DNA of 64,000 bases from PALSA-1003 sp963741315 (GTDB taxonomy: Bacteria; Pseudomonadota; Gammaproteobacteria; Burkholderiales; Casimicrobiaceae): positions 310,001-374,000 of the forward strand of contig CAVUHK010000005.1 in NCBI GenBank assembly GCA_963741315.1, in the 5' to 3' direction. This document shows, in pieces, positions 1 through 7,946 of the stretch; position 1 is the first letter of the stretch, and each line of letters starts with the position of its first letter. Under the pieces are notes generated by a model. The model saw only the letters and a list, made by a program, of their open reading frames with translations, ran no database searches and had not been told where the DNA came from. Position numbers and translations under genes: made by a program.

Positions 1-740
1 CGCACCATCGCCTTGGGCGTGAACACGCCCACCTGCTCGCAGTTGTACTGCGCGCCGCTGGCCATCAGCAACACCTTGTCGCGCGCTTTGAGCGTCCCGT
101 CGACGACGCGGACCAGCATCACCACGCCGACGTAATTGTCGAACCAGGAGTCGATGATCAGGGCCGACAGCGGAGCCTCGGGATCGCCCTTGGGCGCGGG
201 GATGCGCGCGATCACCGCTTCCAGGATGTCGTCGACGCCCTCGCCGGTCTTGGCGCTGGCGCGGATCGCGTCCTGCGCCGGGATGCCGATGATGTCCTCT
301 ATTTCCTCAATCACCCGATCAGGTTCGGCCGACGGCAGGTCGATCTTGTTGAGCACGGGGACGACCGTCACGCCCTGCTCGATCGCGGTGTAGCAATTGG
401 CCACCGTCTGCGCCTCGACGCCCTGCGAGGCATCGACGACTAGCAACGCGCCTTCGCACGCGGCGAGCGAGCGCGAGACTTCGTAGGCGAAATCGACGTG
501 GCCTGGGGTGTCGATCAGGTTGAGGCTGTAGATTGCGCCATCGCGCGCCTGGTACGACAGCGCCGCAGTCTGGGCCTTGATGGTGATGCCGCGTTCGCGC
601 TCGAGGTCCATCGAGTCGAGCACCTGCGCCCCCATTTCGCGTTCGGACAGCCCGCCGCAGCGCTGGATGAAGCGATCGGCCAGCGTCGACTTGCCGTGGT
701 CGATGTGCGCGATGATGCTGAAGTTGCGAATGTGCTGCAT
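1..740 (-). CDS. lepA: Elongation factor 4 (LepA), N-terminal part, cut by window edge
   Basis: Ribosome-associated GTPase that acts on stalled or mistranslocated ribosomes. The product begins MQHIRNFSIIAHIDHGKS, the classic LepA start, with the P-loop HIDHGKST at residues 13-20, the switch II motif DTPGH near residue 78 and the guanine-specificity motif NKID near residue 130. The ATG lies at 738-740. About 246 codons (the GTPase domain and start of domain II) are inside the window and the rest runs off the left end. It follows the rpoE-mucD-grx genes in the same direction. A hairpin with a T-rich tail (755-787) lies just in front, so lepA is probably reached by read-through or has its own promoter inside the upstream genes. 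Confidence 0.97.
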   Translation of the reverse strand, partial: MQHIRNFSIIAHIDHGKSTLADRFIQRCGGLSEREMGAQVLDSMDLERERGITIKAQTAALSYQARDGAIYSLNLIDTPGHVDFAYEVSRSLAACEGALLVVDASQGVEAQTVANCYTAIEQGVTVVPVLNKIDLPSAEPDRVIEEIEDIIGIPAQDAIRASAKTGEGVDDILEAVIARIPAPKGDPEAPLSALIIDSWFDNYVGVVMLVRVVDGTLKARDKVLLMASGAQYNCEQVGVFTPKAMV

Positions 741-754
741 GCGGTATGGCGGGC

Positions 755-787
755 GGCTCAAAAGAAAGGGGCACCGCAAAGTGCCCC
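755..787 (-). terminator. Rho-independent-type hairpin between grx and lepA
   Basis: On the minus strand GGGGCAC (781-787) and GTGCCCC (768-774) form a perfect 7-bp stem with a 6-nt loop, followed by TTTCTTTT. It ends the rpoE-mucD-grx transcript or attenuates it before lepA, which starts only 15 nt further on. The T tract is interrupted by a C, so read-through is likely. Confidence 0.6.
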
Positions 788-863
788 TGCCTCGGTCCGG
801 AATCGGTGTCGGAACAACCTGAATCTTAACCGATTTTTGCCATCAGCGCGAGGCCGGCGCGCA

Positions 864-1097
864 TCAGCGCGCGAGCCATCGCGCCACCGCGGCGCGGTCG
901 AGACGGTGGTGGCAGAGTTCCTGCTCGCCGGCCATCAGCACCGGCACCTTGTCGCCCCAGCGCGCCTCGAGCACCGGGTCGTCGTCGACGTCGACCAGTT
1001 CCAGGCTCGCGCGCGCCGCTCCCAGCAGCGGCTGCAGATCCGCGCGCATGTCGTCGCAGAGGTGGCAGTAGTCGCGCACCAGCAGCGTGAGCTTCAT
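864..1097 (-). CDS. Glutaredoxin-family protein (DUF836-like)
   Basis: A 77-residue thioredoxin-fold protein with a CxxC redox site (Cys-His-Leu-Cys at residues 12-15, after VRDY) and the cis-proline segment KVPVLM near residue 50. This matches the small glutaredoxin-like DUF836 family, which is normally found between mucD and lepA in betaproteobacteria. The ATG at 1095-1097 lies 3 nt after the mucD stop, so it is translated from the same message. Its partner and substrate are unknown. A thiol-disulfide role linked to envelope stress is an inference from context only. Confidence 0.85.
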   Translation of the reverse strand: MKLTLLVRDYCHLCDDMRADLQPLLGAARASLELVDVDDDPVLEARWGDKVPVLMAGEQELCHHRLDRAAVARWLAR

Positions 1098-1100
1098 GCG

Positions 1101-2543
1101 CTACTCGGTGGTGCTGGGAACCTTGACCGTCGAGAAGAACTGTTGCTCGCCGCGACGCAGCAGGAAGGTCACCGACGCGCCCTTTTCGAGCTTGGCGATC
1201 AGTGCGTTCACCTGCTCGGCGCTCTTCGCTTCGATCGACGCGCCGCGGCTGATCACCGCGACAATGACGTCCCCGGGTTGGATGTCGCCGCGCGCGCTGC
1301 CGCTGACGTCCTCGACACCGACGCCGCTCTTGAGGTCGAGCTCCTTCTTCTGTTCGTCGGAGAGGTCGGCGAGCACCAGGCCCATGCGATTGGGCTTGGC
1401 CTTGTCCTTGCCCGGAGGCGTGGCGCCACGCCGCGTCGGCTTGGCGGCGTCGTCTTCCTTGAGTTCGGCGACGGTGACCACGAGATCCTTGGTCGCACCC
1501 TTGCGCCATACTTGCAGCGTGACCTTGGACCCGGGCTTGACCTGGGTGATGATGCGCGGCAGCTCCGAAGACGTGTTCACCGTCCGACCATCGACCTTGA
1601 GAATGATGTCACCGGACTCGACCCCGGCCTTGTCCGCAGGCTCACCCTTGACCACCGAATTGACCAGCGCACCACTTGCCTTCGGCAATCCGAACGCATC
1701 GGCGGTTTCCTTGCTGACTTCCTGGATCTGCACGCCGATCTTGCCGCGCGTGACGCGACCCTTTTCCTGGATCTGCTTGACGACGTTCATCGCGACGTCG
1801 ATGGGGATCGCGAAGGCGAGGCCCATGTAGCCGCCGGTGCGGCTGAATATCAGCGAATTGATGCCGACCACTTCGCCCTTCATGTTGAACAGCGGTCCGC
1901 CCGAATTGCCGGGATTGATCGGCACGTCGGTCTGGATGAACGGAACCAGGTTGTTTTCGTTCGGCAGCTCGCGGCCCTTGGCGCTGACGATACCGGCGGT
2001 GATGGTGTTCTCGAGGCCGAAGGGCTTGCCGATCGCGGCGACCCATTCACCGACCTTCAATTTGTCCGGATCGCCGATGAGCACCTTCTGCAGCCCTGAG
2101 ACGTCGATCTTGAGCAGCGCCACGTCGGTGCGCTTGTCCACGCCGACCACCTTGGCCTTGAATTCGCGCTTGTCGGTCAGCTTCACCGTGACTTCGCTGG
2201 AGTCGTCGACGACGTGCGCGTTGGTCAGGATGTAACCGTCGGGCGAGAGGATGAAGCCCGAACCGGTGGACTGCTGCTCCTGCTCGCGCTGCCGCGGTCC
2301 GCCGCCGCGCGGCGTGGGGCCGAAACGTCGGAAGAATTCGTAGAACGGGTCGTCTTCGCTCAGCTCCGGAAACTGCGACGAGCGCTTGGCCTTCTGCGTC
2401 ACGTCGATGCTGACCACCGCGGCGCCCTGCTGCTCGTACAACTCGGTGAAATCGGGCAGCCTTCCCTGCTGCGCGGTGGCGGCGTTGGCGATCAAGATGG
2501 GCCACGACAGCGCGGTCACCATCATCCATGAGCGAAGTTTCAT
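1101..2543 (-). CDS. mucD: Periplasmic serine protease MucD/DegQ (HtrA family)
   Basis: An HtrA/DegP-type protease-chaperone of 480 aa that degrades misfolded envelope proteins. It has an N-terminal signal peptide (residues 1-24, ending at ATAQQ), a trypsin-like domain with the triad His110 (TNAHV), Asp140 (KRTDVALLKID) and Ser214 (GNSGGPLF), then two PDZ domains (about 265-350 and 385-475). It is the fourth gene of the rpoE operon, the position mucD occupies in Pseudomonas and Burkholderiales, where it dampens sigma-E/AlgU signalling. A second Deg protease lies at 57407-58867. The ATG at 2541-2543 has AAAGG about 9 nt upstream. The assignment as MucD rather than DegQ rests on operon position. 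Confidence 0.94.
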   Translation of the reverse strand: MKLRSWMMVTALSWPILIANAATAQQGRLPDFTELYEQQGAAVVSIDVTQKAKRSSQFPELSEDDPFYEFFRRFGPTPRGGGPRQREQEQQSTGSGFILSPDGYILTNAHVVDDSSEVTVKLTDKREFKAKVVGVDKRTDVALLKIDVSGLQKVLIGDPDKLKVGEWVAAIGKPFGLENTITAGIVSAKGRELPNENNLVPFIQTDVPINPGNSGGPLFNMKGEVVGINSLIFSRTGGYMGLAFAIPIDVAMNVVKQIQEKGRVTRGKIGVQIQEVSKETADAFGLPKASGALVNSVVKGEPADKAGVESGDIILKVDGRTVNTSSELPRIITQVKPGSKVTLQVWRKGATKDLVVTVAELKEDDAAKPTRRGATPPGKDKAKPNRMGLVLADLSDEQKKELDLKSGVGVEDVSGSARGDIQPGDVIVAVISRGASIEAKSAEQVNALIAKLEKGASVTFLLRRGEQQFFSTVKVPSTTE

Positions 2544-2600
2544 CCTTCTGTACCTTTGTCGTTGTGTGCGGGTAATTCGTTGTGGCTTTTGGACGGTCGC

Positions 2601-3614
2601 CTATTTCTTGCTGACCGAATAGGCGATCTGGCGCACCGTCGCGCCGGGCGCCTCGCCGAGTACCGTGACCAGATATTCATTGAGCGGCCGGCTATAGACG
2701 TTGAGGCCGCCCTGCTGCGATGAACCTACGACCTGCGGCACGGCCGGTGTCGCCTCGACGAAAACCGACACCGCGACCAGCCCGTCGGAGAAGACCAGAT
2801 GCGCGACCTGACCGGACTTGCCGCGCAGCGTCCGATAGCCTTCGACCACCTTGGAGAATCCCGGCGGAAGATCCTTGACCTGCCACCCGGTCTCCTGCGG
2901 AGTCACGTCTCCGGCGATCGACTCATGCACCTGCCAGCCCGGCGGCGGACTGGCGAAGGGCGGCTTGAACATCTCGCGATCGAGTTTGCCGCCGATCTGG
3001 ATATCGGTGAACGCGAATTGCTCCACCGTCTCGTTCTTTTCGTTGAGCAGGCGCGCCTTGAGCAGCAAGCCTGTACTGGTGTCGGCCCAGAACTTGTGGC
3101 CGAAGCGCAGGCCGTCCTTGGGTTCGAATATGTAAGCCTGCGCTTCCATGCCGGCGATGCGCGCGGTTTCGCCCTTGCGGAAATAGTAGTACTCCGCCAG
3201 CGTCGCCAGCTGCTGCGGCAGCAATGATGGAAACACGTTGTGAAGCGCGCGCGGCTCGACGCGCACCAGCTTGGCGTCGGAATAGTAGCAACGCACCTGG
3301 TCGTTCTGGCGGATGACCTCGCGGGACGGGCCGTCGAGGTTGGTGAGTTTCTCGAACTCGTTGCCGGCGTCGCTGAAGTGGACCAGTCGCGAGGTCTCGA
3401 TGCGCCCGGCGTGCTGGTAGGCGATGGTACCGGTGTAGTTGAGCGTGCGCGCGGCGTTGGCCGCGCGCTGTAGCCATTGCGCGGCCTCCTGGCCGAAGAC
3501 CGCGGGCGCGGCGCCCAACGCGAACATCGTCCCGAGCGCGAGTCCCGCACGAAGGTGCGCGCGGCGACCAGGGCGCAGCGCCCCGGTTGCGGCGCGGGTA
3601 TTACGGGCGCGCAT
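2601..3614 (-). CDS. rseB: Sigma-E regulatory protein RseB/MucB
   Basis: A periplasmic sensor that binds the anti-sigma factor RseA and protects it from proteolysis until lipids or unfolded porins accumulate. It has a signal peptide (roughly residues 1-40; LALGTMFALG then an A-rich cleavage region), the large LolA-like lipid-binding domain (WLQRAANAARTLNYTGT onward) and the smaller C-terminal domain (about 220-337), covering the usual ~320-residue family length. I use the ATG at 3612-3614. An in-frame TTG at 3630-3632 would add six residues. The start overlaps the end of rseA, so the two are translationally coupled. Confidence 0.92.
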   Translation of the reverse strand: MRARNTRAATGALRPGRRAHLRAGLALGTMFALGAAPAVFGQEAAQWLQRAANAARTLNYTGTIAYQHAGRIETSRLVHFSDAGNEFEKLTNLDGPSREVIRQNDQVRCYYSDAKLVRVEPRALHNVFPSLLPQQLATLAEYYYFRKGETARIAGMEAQAYIFEPKDGLRFGHKFWADTSTGLLLKARLLNEKNETVEQFAFTDIQIGGKLDREMFKPPFASPPPGWQVHESIAGDVTPQETGWQVKDLPPGFSKVVEGYRTLRGKSGQVAHLVFSDGLVAVSVFVEATPAVPQVVGSSQQGGLNVYSRPLNEYLVTVLGEAPGATVRQIAYSVSKK

Positions 3615-4158
3615 CCGGCTCGCTGGCGGCAACCGCTCGCAGGTAGGGGCGCACGCCCTGGATCGCCGTCGTCGGCGAATACTCCTGGTGAACGAGCACG
3701 TATTCGTTGTCGACTGCCGGCCGGGCGTCAGCGGCGCGCACCGTCGCCGCCTGGCGCGCGGTGGCGAGTGCGGTAGGCGCGGTCGGCATCGTCGTCAGCG
3801 CGACCCAGCCCACGACGCTCACTGCCGCCACGGTGGCCGCGATCGCCAGCATCGCGGCCGCGGGTGCGGGTCGGCGCGGTTGCGGCGCAAGCACTGTCGG
3901 CTCGGCCGCGAGGCGCTGCGCAAAGCGCGTGGAGAATCCGGAGGTCGCGGTTGCCGAACCGCGCAAGCTGTCGCCGATCACGTGATAGCACACCCAGGTG
4001 GCGATGCATCCCGCATCGCGAAGACCGGCGCAAACGTCGTCGATGCGCCCGCTGTCGAGTTCACCGTCCATGAGCTGCGAAATCTCCTCCGGCCGCGGTC
4101 CGGTGGTTCCGCCATGGAACTCGTCCGGTATCGCCTTCAATTGTCCAATCGGTCCCAT
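3601..4158 (-). CDS. rseA: Anti-sigma-E factor RseA/MucA
   Basis: An inner-membrane anti-sigma factor of 185 aa that sequesters RpoE. The N-terminal RseA domain (ISQLMDGELDSGRIDD, then the helix with ATWVCYHVIGDSLRG) binds the sigma factor. One membrane segment (about residues 103-125, AAAMLAIAATVAAV) separates it from a short periplasmic tail. The start chosen is the ATG at 4156-4158, which overlaps the rpoE stop as TGATG and has GGAG six bases upstream. An ATG two codons earlier lacks that spacing. Regulated proteolysis by DegS/RseP homologues is family knowledge; those proteases are not in this window. Confidence 0.9.
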   Translation of the reverse strand: MGPIGQLKAIPDEFHGGTTGPRPEEISQLMDGELDSGRIDDVCAGLRDAGCIATWVCYHVIGDSLRGSATATSGFSTRFAQRLAAEPTVLAPQPRRPAPAAAMLAIAATVAAVSVVGWVALTTMPTAPTALATARQAATVRAADARPAVDNEYVLVHQEYSPTTAIQGVRPYLRAVAASEPDARP

Positions 4159-4757
4159 CACCATCTCCGGTCCTTGTCAGTCCCCAACAGCGGTCGCAAT
4201 TCGGTTGCGATCGCTTCGCGGGCCCGGAAGATCCGGGACCGCACCGTGCCAATCGGACAATTCATCACGCTGGCAATCTCTTCGTAACTCAGTCCCTCGA
4301 TTTCGCGCAGCGTGATTGCCGTGCGCAAATCCTCGGGCAATGCATCCATCGCCTTGTTCACCGTCGCGGCAATCTGCTTGCCGTGCAATTCGTCCTCCGG
4401 GGTCGCCGCATCGCGCAGCTGCTCGGCGTCCTCGAAGTTTTCCGCTTCCTCGTTGTCGAACCCGGTGGACGTCGGCGCCCTCCGGCCCATCGCGACCAGG
4501 TAATTCTTGGCCGTGTTGATGCCAATGCGATACAGCCACGTATAAAACGCGCTGTCGCCGCGAAACGAAGGCAACGCCCGGTAGGCCTTGATGAACGCTT
4601 CCTGCGTCACATCCTCGACCTCGCCCGGATCGCGCACCAGCCGCGACAGCAGCCTTTGCAGCTTCCGTTGGTACTTCAATACCAGCAATTCGAAAGCGCG
4701 CTTGTCACCCCGCTGCGCGCGCTCCACGAGCTGCTGATCTACTTCGCGGTCAGCCAT
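4158..4757 (-). CDS. rpoE: RNA polymerase sigma factor RpoE (AlgU/sigma-E, ECF)
   Basis: An extracytoplasmic-function sigma factor of 199 aa. Region 2 (residues ~20-90) contains FELLVLKYQRKLQRL and the core/-10-binding DVTQEAFIKAYRAL and FYTWLYRIGINTAKN. Region 4 (~135-190) contains LPEDLRTAITLREIEGLSYEEIA and the HTH IGTVRSRIFRAR. It heads the rpoE-rseA-rseB-mucD operon and directs transcription of envelope-repair genes. A sigma-E-type promoter at 4891-4918 suggests it activates its own operon. Confidence 0.97.
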   Translation of the reverse strand: MADREVDQQLVERAQRGDKRAFELLVLKYQRKLQRLLSRLVRDPGEVEDVTQEAFIKAYRALPSFRGDSAFYTWLYRIGINTAKNYLVAMGRRAPTSTGFDNEEAENFEDAEQLRDAATPEDELHGKQIAATVNKAMDALPEDLRTAITLREIEGLSYEEIASVMNCPIGTVRSRIFRAREAIATELRPLLGTDKDRRW

Positions 4758-4890
4758 CCGCGGGCGGTCCCTGAGTCAATGTTTTTTCGCCGCACCGCAC
4801 ACCACGGGCGCAACGTCCGCCGGCAGTATAGCTTGACCACTCCGCCAGACGTGCCCAACGGGTTCTGCAACACGTGCGGCGGCTGCATCG

Positions 4891-4918
4891 CTAGACCTCC
4901 AGACACCCGGTAAGTTCA
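4891..4918 (-). promoter_or_regulatory. Sigma-E-type promoter of rpoE (autoregulation)
   Basis: On the minus strand, TGAACTT (4912-4918) is followed after exactly 16 nt by TCTAG (4891-4895). This closely fits the sigma-E/AlgU consensus GGAACTT-N16-TCTGA. The predicted start near 4884 gives a leader of about 127 nt before the rpoE ATG. A conventional-looking TATACT-like element (about 4825-4830) lies downstream and could be a second, housekeeping promoter, but it lacks a good -35. Confidence 0.7.
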
Positions 4919-4943
4919 CTGCCGGAAAGGGTTTGACGACCGG

Positions 4944-5978
4944 TCAACCGCGCGTCTCGAGCCGGACGATCGGCTCGACGCGTCCGGTGAGGACGCCGCG
5001 GTGATTGCGGATCTCGGGCGAGCGCCAGACCTGCAGCGCCTTGCGTTGGCCCGCGTCGAGCAATCCCAGCTGATCGAGCACTGCAACGGTTGCCGGATGC
5101 AGGCCGCGCGCATTGCCATCGGCCACCTTGATCGCGATGCCCCAGCCCTTGCTGCGCACGCCGATCGCCTGGGCGCCCTCGGCGCCTACCTTGGTGACCC
5201 AGTCGCCCTGACCCGCGGTCATAAGCGCAAGGTCGTTGCGTCGCTCGCCCGACACCATCTCGGGATGTGCCGTCATCGCGTTCGCGAGTTGCTGCGGGGC
5301 AGGACCATAGCGGGCGTCCTCGCCTGCGCTCGCCAGGCGCGCATAGGCATGCGCCAGGCGATCGAGCGGAACGGCATAGTTCGGCGCCGAGCAACCGTCT
5401 ATTCCGGCCACCAGGTCGGCCTCGCCGACGTCGGTGAAATGCGCGACGGCCTGCCGGATCGCTTGCTGCAGCGGATGGTCGAACGCGACGTAGCTGTCGA
5501 TCGGCGCTGCGCATTGCCGGCAATACGCCAGCATGCCGGCATGTTTGCCGGAGCAGTTATGGTGCAGGGTGGAGAATTGGACGCCCGAGGGTGGCGGCTG
5601 GTCGTGAGCCGTATAGTACAAAGGCGGATGCACCCCGCACTGCAGCTGGTCTGCGGTGCATCCCACGCGCTCCAGCATTCCAGCGACGGCTTCGACGTGG
5701 CGCGGTTCGCCGGAGTGGCTCGCGCACAGCAGCGCGACCTGCGGCAGGGTGAAACCGAAGCGCTCGACCCCGCCGCCCGCGACCAGCGGCAGCGCCTGCA
5801 GCGGCTTGAGCGCACTGCGGGTCGTGGTCAGATAGTGCGGATCGCCGGCCGCGTAGATCACCCGCCCATCGGCGTCGACGACGGCGACCGAACCGTAGTG
5901 GACGCTGTCGGTAGCGTCGCCGCGCGTGACCCGCACCAGCGGCGCGTGCGGCGGCGCCTCAGTCATCCCCACACTCAT
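4944..5978 (-). CDS. Asparaginase (L-asparaginase II-like, thermolabile family)
   Basis: A cytoplasmic amidohydrolase of the rhizobial-type asparaginase II family (not related to E. coli AnsA/AnsB), which hydrolyses L-asparagine to aspartate and ammonia. The product of about 344 aa shows the family blocks RSALKPLQALP, LCASHSGEP, HHNCSGKHAGML and DGCSAPNYAVPL. The ATG at 5976-5978 overlaps the stop of the upstream prpE as ATGA, so the genes are coupled. A second in-frame ATG lies at 5964-5966. A metabolic link to propionyl-CoA synthetase is not obvious; aspartate could feed the TCA pool. Confidence 0.88.
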   Translation of the reverse strand: MSVGMTEAPPHAPLVRVTRGDATDSVHYGSVAVVDADGRVIYAAGDPHYLTTTRSALKPLQALPLVAGGGVERFGFTLPQVALLCASHSGEPRHVEAVAGMLERVGCTADQLQCGVHPPLYYTAHDQPPPSGVQFSTLHHNCSGKHAGMLAYCRQCAAPIDSYVAFDHPLQQAIRQAVAHFTDVGEADLVAGIDGCSAPNYAVPLDRLAHAYARLASAGEDARYGPAPQQLANAMTAHPEMVSGERRNDLALMTAGQGDWVTKVGAEGAQAIGVRSKGWGIAIKVADGNARGLHPATVAVLDQLGLLDAGQRKALQVWRSPEIRNHRGVLTGRVEPIVRLETRG

Positions 5979-7873
5979 CGCGCGCCGAGCGCTGCCCGGA
6001 TCTGTTCCAGCGCGGCCGGATCCTCGATGGTGGTCAGGTCGCCGGGATCGCGCCCTTCCGCGAGCGCCTGCAGCGCCCGGCGCAGCAGCTTGCCCGAGCG
6101 CGTCTTGGGCAACAGCGTGACGAAATGCACCGCCCCGGGACGACCGATCGCGCCAAGCTGCCGGTCGACGGTGTCCATGACTTCCTTGCGCATCGCCGCG
6201 GCTCCCTCGGCGCTCGCCACCCGTGCCGGTTCCTTGACCACCGCGAAGGCGACCGGAAGCTGGCCCTTGATCGCGTCGGCGACGCCGACCACCGCCACTT
6301 CGGCGATGCCCGGGTGTGCCTGCACCGCCTCCTCGATTTCGCGCGTGCCCAGCCGGTGGCCCGCGACATTGATGACATCGTCGGTGCGGCCGAGCACGAA
6401 GTAGTAGCCGTCGGCGTCGCGGATGGCCCAATCGAAGGTCGAATAGACTTGCTTGCCCGGAACGGTTTCGAAGTACGTCTTGACGAAGCGCGCATCGTCG
6501 CCCCAGACCGTCGACATGCAGCCCGGCGGCAGCGGCGGCATGATGGTCAGTACGCCCTTCTCGTCGACGCCGACTTCGGCGCCTGTCGCTTCGTCGAGCA
6601 GGCGCACGTCGTATCCAGGTGCCGGAAACGACGGGCTTCCGAACTTGCGCGGTGTGTTCTCGATGCCGGGTTGCGCCGACAGGATCGGCCAGCCGCTCTC
6701 GGTCTGCCAGTAGTTGTCGACGATGGCGACACCCAGCGCGTCGGCGGCCCAGCGCGCGGTCGGCTCGTCGAGCGGCTCGCCCGCGAGGAAAAGATACTCG
6801 AGGCTCGACAGGTCGTGCCGCTTCATGAAGGCTGTGTCCTGCTTCTTGAGCACGCGAATCGCGGTCGGCGAACTGAACATCGTTCGCACCTTGTGTTCCT
6901 CGACGATCCGCCACCAGACCGCGGGGTCCGGGCGGATCGGCAAACCCTCGTACATGATCGTCGTCGCGCCGACCAGCAACGGCGCATAGACGATGTACGA
7001 GTGCCCGACCACCCAGCCGATGTCGCTGGTCGTGAACATCGTTTCCCCGGCACCAATGCAGAAAATGTCGCGCATCGACGCGGCCAGCGCCACCGCATAG
7101 CCTCCGGTGTCGCGCTGCACGCCCTTGGGATTGCCGGTCGTGCCGGAGGTGTAGAGGATGTACGACGGCGCTGACGATTCCAGCCACTCGCAGGCGACGT
7201 CAGCGCCGGCATGCGCCGCGGCCTCCGTGGCGTAGTCGAGGTCGCGACCGGCGATGCGCGCGAAGCCGCGATCGAGCTTTCGGTCGACGATGATCACGCG
7301 CGCCGGCGGGTGCCGCGCCAGCCGCAACGCCTCGTCGACCAGCGGCTTGTACGGCAGCACCTTGCCCGCACGCATGCCGGCGTCCGCAGTAACCAGGACT
7401 TTCGGTTTGGCGTCGTCGATGCGCGTCGCGAGGCTGGCTGCCGCGAAGCCGCCGAAGACGACCGAATGGATCGCGCCGATGCGCACCGTTGCCAGCATCG
7501 CGAATACCGCCTCGGGAATCATCGGCATGTACAGCAGCACCCTGTCGCCGCGTTGCACACCTTGCGCACGCAGCAGCGCCGCACAGCGGTTGACCTCGGC
7601 GTGCAGCTCCGCGTAGCTGTAGGTGCGCTGCTGCCCGGTCTCGGTCGAGATGAAGATCAGCGCGGGCTGGCTGCCGCGAGCCGCCAGGTGGCGGTCGATG
7701 GCGTTGTGGCAGAGGTTGGTGCGCCCGCCGACAAACCAGCGCGCGAAAGGCGGCTTGCTGTAATCGAGCACCTGCGTGAACGGCGCGTGCCACTCGATCA
7801 GAGCGGCGCGCTCGCGCCAATAGGTGTCGCGGTCGGCGAGCGAACGGCGGTGGTTTTCCCGGTACGTGGGCAT
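5975..7873 (-). CDS. prpE: Propionate--CoA ligase (PrpE, AMP-forming acyl-CoA synthetase)
   Basis: Activates propionate to propionyl-CoA through an adenylate. The 632-aa protein carries the acetyl-CoA-synthetase N-terminal cap, the P-loop YTSGTTGNPKGVQRD (about 240-255), the A5 motif YWQTESGW (about 388) and the C-terminal catalytic lysine in TRSGKLLRR, the site of reversible acylation in this family. The GVQRDTGGYAVAL segment after the P-loop is typical of PrpE rather than Acs. It pairs functionally with prpB/prpC/prpD/acnA at 22.7-30.3 kb and with the AcuI-like reductase next door. AAAGGA precedes the ATG at 7871-7873. Confidence 0.9.
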   Translation of the reverse strand: MPTYRENHRRSLADRDTYWRERAALIEWHAPFTQVLDYSKPPFARWFVGGRTNLCHNAIDRHLAARGSQPALIFISTETGQQRTYSYAELHAEVNRCAALLRAQGVQRGDRVLLYMPMIPEAVFAMLATVRIGAIHSVVFGGFAAASLATRIDDAKPKVLVTADAGMRAGKVLPYKPLVDEALRLARHPPARVIIVDRKLDRGFARIAGRDLDYATEAAAHAGADVACEWLESSAPSYILYTSGTTGNPKGVQRDTGGYAVALAASMRDIFCIGAGETMFTTSDIGWVVGHSYIVYAPLLVGATTIMYEGLPIRPDPAVWWRIVEEHKVRTMFSSPTAIRVLKKQDTAFMKRHDLSSLEYLFLAGEPLDEPTARWAADALGVAIVDNYWQTESGWPILSAQPGIENTPRKFGSPSFPAPGYDVRLLDEATGAEVGVDEKGVLTIMPPLPPGCMSTVWGDDARFVKTYFETVPGKQVYSTFDWAIRDADGYYFVLGRTDDVINVAGHRLGTREIEEAVQAHPGIAEVAVVGVADAIKGQLPVAFAVVKEPARVASAEGAAAMRKEVMDTVDRQLGAIGRPGAVHFVTLLPKTRSGKLLRRALQALAEGRDPGDLTTIEDPAALEQIRAALGAR

Positions 7874-7946
7874 AGGCGAATCCTTTCAGGCAGCGCCAGC
7901 CTAGCGCCGCACCGATCGCCTACCCTTGCTCCCGATCAAATTCACG

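Noticed and set aside
5979..7187. N-terminal extension of the asparaginase frame into prpE
   Set aside because: The extension is out-of-frame prpE sequence; the asparaginase starts at the ATGA overlap.
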